A DNA stretch of 64,000 nucleotides, taken from Terrihabitans soli (GTDB lineage Bacteria; Pseudomonadota; Alphaproteobacteria; Rhizobiales; Methylopilaceae). Position numbers and translations under genes: made by a program. The notes beneath the pieces are model-generated. The model did no database searches. It was not told the origin of the DNA and was given only the letters and a program-made list of their open reading frames with translations. Shown here piece by piece: positions 59,458 to 64,000 of the stretch (its first letter is position 1; every line of letters begins with the position of its first letter). The stretch lies in NCBI RefSeq assembly GCF_014191545.1, contig NZ_AP023361.1, forward strand, positions 648,501-712,500, written 5' to 3'.

Positions 59458-60615
59458 ATGGCTTTCGACCTCGACCTTTCCGGACCCCGCGCGACGAATC
59501 GTGTCGTCGTGGCGATGTCGGGCGGCGTGGATTCGTCGGTCGTTGCGGCATTGCTCAAGCGTGAAGGCTATGACGTCGTCGGCGTCACGCTCCAGCTTTA
59601 CGATCACGGCGCGGCCGCCCATCGCAAGGGCGCCTGCTGTGCGGGCCAGGACATCTACGATGCCCGCAGAGTCGCCGACGCTATCGGCATTCCGCATTAT
59701 GTCCTCGACTATGAAGAGCGCTTCCGCACGAAGGTTATCGACCGGTTCGCCGCAAGCTATGCCGCGGGCGAGACGCCGATCCCCTGCGTCGAGTGCAATC
59801 AGCAGATCAAATTCGCCGATCTTCTCGGCACGGCGCGTGAACTCGGCGCCGCCGTCATGGCCACGGGCCATTATGTGTCGTCGCGCGCGCTGCCCGGCGG
59901 CGGCCGGGCGCTGCATCGCGCCGCCGATCCCGATCGCGACCAGAGCTATTTCCTTTACGGCACGACGCGCGAGCAGTTGAACCTTCTTCGCTTTCCGCTC
60001 GGCGATCTCACCAAGACCGAGACGCGCGAACTGGCGCGCGAATTCGGACTGCACATCGCCGACAAGCATGACAGCCAGGACATCTGCTTTGTCCCGACGG
60101 GCTCTTATTCCGACATTGTCGGACGCCTGAAGCCGGAAGCCGGCGAGCCGGGCGAGATCGTGCATGTCGATGGACGCGTGCTCGGGTCGCACAAGGGCAT
60201 CATGCATTACACGGTCGGCCAGCGCCGCGGCCTCGGGCTCAGCGTCGGTGAGCCGCTGTTCGTCGTCGGTCTCGATCCGCGCAAGCATCGCGTGATTGTC
60301 GGTCCGCGCGAAGCTCTGGCGACGCCGAAGATCGTGCTGCGCGACGTCAACTGGCTCGGCGACGAAGAGATCGGCAATCGGGGACAGAATGTATTCGTGA
60401 AGGTGCGCTCGACGCGCGCCCCGCAGCCGGCGCTTCTGACGCGCGGCGCATCCGGCATCGAAGTCGCGTTCGCGGATGCGGAAGAGGGCGTTGCGCCCGG
60501 ACAGGCCTGCGTCATCTATGACGGCGCGGAAGCTCAGGCGCGCGTGCTCGGCGGCGGCGTCATCGCTTCGGCAACGAAAGTCGAGCCGGCCTCTAGCGAA
60601 TTTGCGGTTGCCTGA
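59458..60615 (+). CDS. mnmA: tRNA-specific 2-thiouridylase MnmA
   Basis: A 385-residue tRNA-modifying enzyme that thiolates U34 of Lys, Glu and Gln tRNAs. PP-loop ATP motif [13 protein letters not shown] near residue 22, the first catalytic Cys region [18 protein letters not shown], and the second in [19 protein letters not shown]. The C-terminal domains end in [16 protein letters not shown]. Length is slightly above E. coli MnmA (368). It is followed five bp later by the methyltransferase gene. Confidence 0.95.
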   Translation: MAFDLDLSGPRATNRVVVAMSGGVDSSVVAALLKREGYDVVGVTLQLYDHGAAAHRKGACCAGQDIYDARRVADAIGIPHYVLDYEERFRTKVIDRFAASYAAGETPIPCVECNQQIKFADLLGTARELGAAVMATGHYVSSRALPGGGRALHRAADPDRDQSYFLYGTTREQLNLLRFPLGDLTKTETRELAREFGLHIADKHDSQDICFVPTGSYSDIVGRLKPEAGEPGEIVHVDGRVLGSHKGIMHYTVGQRRGLGLSVGEPLFVVGLDPRKHRVIVGPREALATPKIVLRDVNWLGDEEIGNRGQNVFVKVRSTRAPQPALLTRGASGIEVAFADAEEGVAPGQACVIYDGAEAQARVLGGGVIASATKVEPASSEFAVA

Positions 60616-60620
60616 CCCTT

Positions 60621-61262
60621 ATGGCGATCCAATACGATCTTGAAGGCCAGCAGCGCGTCTACGAAAAATGGGCGCCGATCTACGACGCCATCTATCATAA
60701 GTTTCTTTCCGATGCGCATTCGAAGACGGCCGCTGCCGCTTCGAATTGCGGGCGCGATATTCTCGAAGTCGGCGTCGGTACGGGCCTTGTCCTTCGCTAC
60801 TATCCGCCGGACCGCAATGTCGTCGGCGTCGATTTGTCGGTGCACATGCTGCAGAAGGCGATCGAAAAGGTCGATGAACTGGGCCTCACGCATGTGAAGC
60901 TTCTGGCGTCCATGGATGCGTGCCGGCTCGGCTTTCCCGATGCGCGCTTTGATGCGGTGGCGGTGCCCTTCGTCATCACGCTCGTTCCCGATCCCGAAGG
61001 CGCGCTCGATGAGATGCGGCGCGTGCTGAAGCCGGGCGGCGAAATCATCGTGACGTCGAAGCTCGGCGCCGATCGCGGCATTGTTCCGAAAATCGAGGAA
61101 TGGCTCGCGCCTCTGATGCGTCAGGTCGGCTGGAGCTCGCACTTCAAAGTGAGCCGCCTTGAAAAATGGGCGGCACGGCATCCGGATATGGATGTCGTCG
61201 AAGTCGCGCCGGTTTTCCCCTGGGGCTTCTTCAAACTCGTGCGGATCAAGAAGAAGGCCTAA
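60621..61262 (+). CDS. SAM-dependent methyltransferase, PmtA-like
   Basis: A 213-residue class I methyltransferase. N-terminal YEKWAPIYDAIYHKFLSDAHS, SAM motif I ILEVGVGTGLVLRYYPPD, then GVDLSVHMLQKAIEKV and EMRRVLKPGGEIIVTSK. This resembles the Rhodobacter-type phosphatidylethanolamine N-methyltransferase (PmtA), which makes phosphatidylcholine. A ubiquinone/menaquinone-type methyltransferase is the main alternative. Its stop overlaps that of the convergent FNR-PAS gene by four bases (CTAA). Confidence 0.75.
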   Translation: MAIQYDLEGQQRVYEKWAPIYDAIYHKFLSDAHSKTAAAASNCGRDILEVGVGTGLVLRYYPPDRNVVGVDLSVHMLQKAIEKVDELGLTHVKLLASMDACRLGFPDARFDAVAVPFVITLVPDPEGALDEMRRVLKPGGEIIVTSKLGADRGIVPKIEEWLAPLMRQVGWSSHFKVSRLEKWAARHPDMDVVEVAPVFPWGFFKLVRIKKKA

Positions 61263-62524
61263 GCCTTCTCCTTCTCGGCGAGCTGCTTTTTCAGCTCCTT
61301 CATCGCCATGAAATTCTTGGTCACGTCGCGGATGACGGAGACCATGGCTTCGACTTCACCCGTCTTGCCTTTGATGAGCACGATAGTGAATTCGATGGAG
61401 TTGCGCGTGCCGTCCTTCTTGAGACCCGGCACGGCGAGCATATCGCCCGCGCCGTAGCGGCTCTGGCCGGACGCGGCCGTCTGATGATAGCCCTCCCAAT
61501 GGCGCTCGCGGAACGGCTCGGGAATGATGATGTCGAGCGATTGGCCGAGCGCTTCTTCCTCGGTGAACCCGAAAATGCGTTCGGCGCCGGGGTTCCACAG
61601 AATGATGTTTCCGGCGCGATCGCTCGCGACCACGGCGTCCGAGGCGCTGCCGATAATGGCAAGGCCGAGCTCTGCGGGCGTGACCATCTCTGAGTCCTTA
61701 CGCTGATAGGGGCCGCGGGCGGCGAGAGGTTTTGACGGCTCGGCATCTTCCGCCGGCGGAAGGTCTTCATCGAGAAGCTCCTCGACCGGGCCGAAGAATT
61801 CATAGTGGATGCGGCTTGTCGGAACGCCTTCCTTCGCAAGGCCGGAAACGAAAGCCTTCAGGAAGGGCAGCGGGCCGCAGACATAATAGTCGGCGTCTTT
61901 GAGCGGCGTGTTCTGACGCAGGAAGTCGAGGCTGAGCCGCCCGGGCTCGTCATAGTCGCGGCCTTTGACGTCTTGGCTCCGCGGCGCGGAATAGAAGACG
62001 GTAACATCCGTGCCGCCGTGCAGTTTTGCGAGATCCTTCACATGCGGTCCGAATGCATGCACAGAGCCGTCAATGGCGCAGTGAATGAAATCGGCTTTCA
62101 GTTTCGTGTGCCGGTCGGCCAAGGCTTCCAGCATGGCGATCATCGGCGTGACGCCGACACCGCCCGATAAAAACACGACGGGCCGTGTCTGATGGTCGGG
62201 CAGAAGGAAACTGCCGGACGGCGGCATAACCTTGATCTTCGTGCCGGGCTTTGCCTCGTCATGCAGCCAGCGCGACACGGTGCCTTCGGGCTCGCGCTTC
62301 ACCGAGATCCGGTAATGCTCGCCATTGGCGTCGCAGGAGATCGTGTAATTGCGCTTGATTTCGCCTTTGCCCGGAATGTCGAACAAGAAGGTCAGATGCT
62401 GGCCGGGCTTGTGGCGCGGCACGGGCGCGCCGTCTTCGGGGCGCAGATAGAAAGACGTGATGATCCCGCTTTCAGGGGTCTTCTTTTCGATGAGAAAGGG
62501 ACGCCAGGAGGTCCAGTCCGTCAT
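61259..62524 (-). CDS. FNR-type flavin reductase fused to a PAS domain
   Basis: A 421-residue fusion. Residues about 10-110 are an FAD-binding barrel (HKPGQHLTFLF, RNYTISCDANGEHYRISVKRE); about 115-240 the NAD(P) domain (FLSGGVGVTPMIAMLEAL, ADYYVCGPLPFLKAFVSGL), as in flavohaemoglobin reductase. No globin domain and no plant-type [2Fe-2S] Cys cluster follow. After a Pro/Glu linker, residues about 305-405 are a PAS domain (AIIGSASDAVVASDRAGNIILWNPGAERIFGFTEEEALG, GYHQTAASGQSRYGAG), ending in a charged helix. ATG 62524 (MTDWTSWRPF) is the real start; the open frame continues upstream only as antisense to ugd. No output kinase domain is attached. Confidence 0.85.
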   Translation of the reverse strand: MTDWTSWRPFLIEKKTPESGIITSFYLRPEDGAPVPRHKPGQHLTFLFDIPGKGEIKRNYTISCDANGEHYRISVKREPEGTVSRWLHDEAKPGTKIKVMPPSGSFLLPDHQTRPVVFLSGGVGVTPMIAMLEALADRHTKLKADFIHCAIDGSVHAFGPHVKDLAKLHGGTDVTVFYSAPRSQDVKGRDYDEPGRLSLDFLRQNTPLKDADYYVCGPLPFLKAFVSGLAKEGVPTSRIHYEFFGPVEELLDEDLPPAEDAEPSKPLAARGPYQRKDSEMVTPAELGLAIIGSASDAVVASDRAGNIILWNPGAERIFGFTEEEALGQSLDIIIPEPFRERHWEGYHQTAASGQSRYGAGDMLAVPGLKKDGTRNSIEFTIVLIKGKTGEVEAMVSVIRDVTKNFMAMKELKKQLAEKEKA

Positions 62525-62818
62525 TCTTGTTCTCGCTTCGGACAGAGATTTAGGGCGACGACTCAAAGTCTGGAACACCCGCAAACTAGACTTTCGGGGG
62601 TCGAAACGGAAATTCGTCAATGTCGCGGCGGGCAGGCTTTGCGGCCGGTGTCGGGGGCGATTGCGGGTATGCGTATTAAGCATTTGAGAAGAAGGACTTT
62701 CCGCCGTCACATGAACGTCTATAAGGCTCGCTAGAGCGGTGTCGTGCTGCGGCGCCGCAAGTGTCGATTTGCGGGTCGAACTGGCGTAGAACGGTTCGTC
62801 TAGCCCGGGGAGAATTGA

Positions 62819-64000
62819 ATGCGTATTGCGATGATCGGCTCTGGCTATGTCGGGCTCGTGTCCGGCGCCTGCTTCGCCGATTTCGGCCATGACGTTCATT
62901 GCGTCGACAAGGCGGCCGACAAGATCGAGGCCCTGAACGCCGGACGTATTCCGATATATGAGCCGGGGCTTGAAGAACTCGTCGAGCGCAATGCGAAGGC
63001 CGGCCGCCTCGTGTTCTCGACCGACATTCCGCGCGCCGTTGCGGAAGCCGATGTTGTGTTCATCGCCGTCGGTACGCCCTCGCGCCGTGGCGACGGCCAT
63101 GCCGATCTGTCTTATGTCTATAGCGCGGCGCGTGAGATTGCGGCCTCGGTCACCGGCTTCACCGTCGTCGTCACCAAATCCACGGTTCCGGTAGGGACGG
63201 GCGATGAAGTCGATCGCATCATCGCCGAGACCAATCCGAAGGCCGACGTCACCGTCGTCTCCAATCCGGAATTTTTGCGCGAAGGTGCGGCGATCGACGA
63301 TTTCAAACGGCCCGACCGTATCGTCGTCGGCATTGAAAACGAACGCGCCCGCCCGGTGATGGAGGAAGTCTACCGGCCGCTTTACCTCAACAAGGCGCCG
63401 CTGATCTTCACCGACCGCCGCACCTCCGAACTCATCAAATACGCCGCCAACGCTTTCCTCGCGATGAAGATCACCTTCATCAACGAGATCGCCGATCTCT
63501 GCGAACAGGTCGGCGCGAATGTGCAGGAAGTTGCCGGCGGCATCGGCCTCGACAACCGCATCGGCGGGAAATTCCTGCATGCCGGTCCAGGCTATGGCGG
63601 CTCGTGCTTCCCGAAGGATACGCTTGCGCTCGTCAAGACGGCGCAGGATGCCGGCGCGCCGATTCGCCTCATCGAGACGACGGTCGCCGTCAACGATCAG
63701 CGCAAGCGCCTGATGGCGCGCAAGGTCGTTGCCGCCTGCGGCGGTGAGGTCCGCGGCAAGACGGTCGCCATTCTCGGCCTGACTTTCAAACCCAATACCG
63801 ACGATATGCGCGATGCGCCTTCGCTCGCCATCGTTCAGGCGCTGGTTGATCTCGGTGCCAAGGTCAAGGCTTACGATCCCGAAGGCATGGAACATGCGAA
63901 GGGCATGCTGCCGCCGGGCGTTACTTTTGCCGATGGTCCGTACACCGCGGCGGAAGGCGCCGATGCGCTCGCCATCGTCACGGAGTGGAACCAGTTCCGC
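62819..64000 (+). CDS. ugd: UDP-glucose 6-dehydrogenase (3' partial)
   Basis: The frame runs off the right edge after 394 residues, with most of a roughly 435-residue enzyme present. NAD site MRIAMIGSGYVGLVSGACFADFGH, NPEFLREGAAIDDFKRPDRIVVG, ELIKYAANAFLAMKITFINEIADLCE, and the catalytic Cys in GPGYGGSCFPKDTLAL are all intact, plus TFKPNTDDMRDAPSL. Makes UDP-glucuronate for exopolysaccharide or other surface glycans. GGGGAG precedes the ATG at 62819. The 294-bp gap to the divergent FNR-PAS gene shows no further feature I can support. Confidence 0.93.
   Translation, partial: MRIAMIGSGYVGLVSGACFADFGHDVHCVDKAADKIEALNAGRIPIYEPGLEELVERNAKAGRLVFSTDIPRAVAEADVVFIAVGTPSRRGDGHADLSYVYSAAREIAASVTGFTVVVTKSTVPVGTGDEVDRIIAETNPKADVTVVSNPEFLREGAAIDDFKRPDRIVVGIENERARPVMEEVYRPLYLNKAPLIFTDRRTSELIKYAANAFLAMKITFINEIADLCEQVGANVQEVAGGIGLDNRIGGKFLHAGPGYGGSCFPKDTLALVKTAQDAGAPIRLIETTVAVNDQRKRLMARKVVAACGGEVRGKTVAILGLTFKPNTDDMRDAPSLAIVQALVDLGAKVKAYDPEGMEHAKGMLPPGVTFADGPYTAAEGADALAIVTEWNQFR

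Noticed and set aside
61259-63895. An 878-residue minus-strand open frame across the ugd gene
   Set aside because: The part above 62524 is antisense to ugd, a clear enzyme; the real protein starts at MTDWTSWRPF.

Overview
The window looks like chromosomal DNA from a motile, GC-rich alphaproteobacterium, most likely in the Hyphomicrobiales (Rhizobiales). The pointers are a chpT, ctrA and sciP cell-cycle set, a Caulobacter-type fliF-fliG-fliH/flbE-fliN-flbD flagellar operon, a hybrid CheA with a C-terminal receiver, an EipA/DUF1134 envelope protein and GANTC (CcrM-type) sites concentrated at the ctrA promoter. Genus-level naming is not possible by eye. I saw no rRNA, tRNA, CRISPR array, insertion sequence or phage gene.

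Layout. (1) 1-3.6 kb: the end of a fumarate-reductase-like flavoprotein, a 2x[4Fe-4S] ferredoxin and a complete taurine/nitrate-type ABC importer. (2) 3.6-18.2 kb: a catabolic island bounded by two GntR regulators (HutC/UTRA type and FCD type). It holds a tripartite tricarboxylate transporter (TctC-B-A), an aldehyde dehydrogenase, a cupin, an Ldh2-type dehydrogenase, two ACMSD-like amidohydrolases, an alpha/beta hydrolase, two paralogous xylose-isomerase-like TIM barrels, a fumarylacetoacetase-family enzyme, a GlcG/HbpS protein and a 4,5-dihydroxyphthalate-decarboxylase-like protein. Many genes overlap stop-to-start, so it reads as one pathway for an imported carboxylate that I cannot name. 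(3) 18.3-25 kb: an ABM-like small protein, an RND efflux pair behind an FNR/FixK-type box, and a DUF47-PiT phosphate pair. (4) 25-32 kb: mostly minus-strand envelope and housekeeping genes (GT21-like glycosyltransferase, prfC, extensin-like/LAS-type protein, coiled-coil membrane protein, eipA, cysQ). (5) 32-41.7 kb: chpT, then cheA-cheW-cheY-cheB-cheR, then ctrA on the other strand, then fliI-fliJ. (6) 41.7-51 kb: two small genes, flhA, a KaiC-like ATPase with a hybrid kinase, an SbmA/BacA-type transporter and a GGDEF-EAL protein. (7) 51-59.4 kb: flbD-fliN-fliH-fliG-fliF (minus strand), sciP, then fliK-flgD on the plus strand. (8) 59.4-64 kb: mnmA, a PmtA-like methyltransferase, an unusual FNR-reductase/PAS fusion and the start of ugd.

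How it works together. The regulatory DNA ties motility to the cell cycle. Exact TTAA-N7-TTAA CtrA boxes lie before the cheA operon, before flhA and before a 70-residue gene, with one-mismatch boxes before fliF and sciP. flhA and fliF share a 42-bp composite module: a perfect 21-bp palindrome that is probably a FlbD/ftr site, six bases, then a CtrA box. fliK has a sigma-54 promoter with two related palindromes about 120-140 bp upstream. ChpT (phosphorelay to CtrA), CtrA, SciP (CtrA antagonist) and FlbD all lie within 25 kb of the flagellar and chemotaxis genes they are expected to control. In the catabolic island, two near-identical operators exactly 84 bp apart flank the gntR/tctC divergent promoter.
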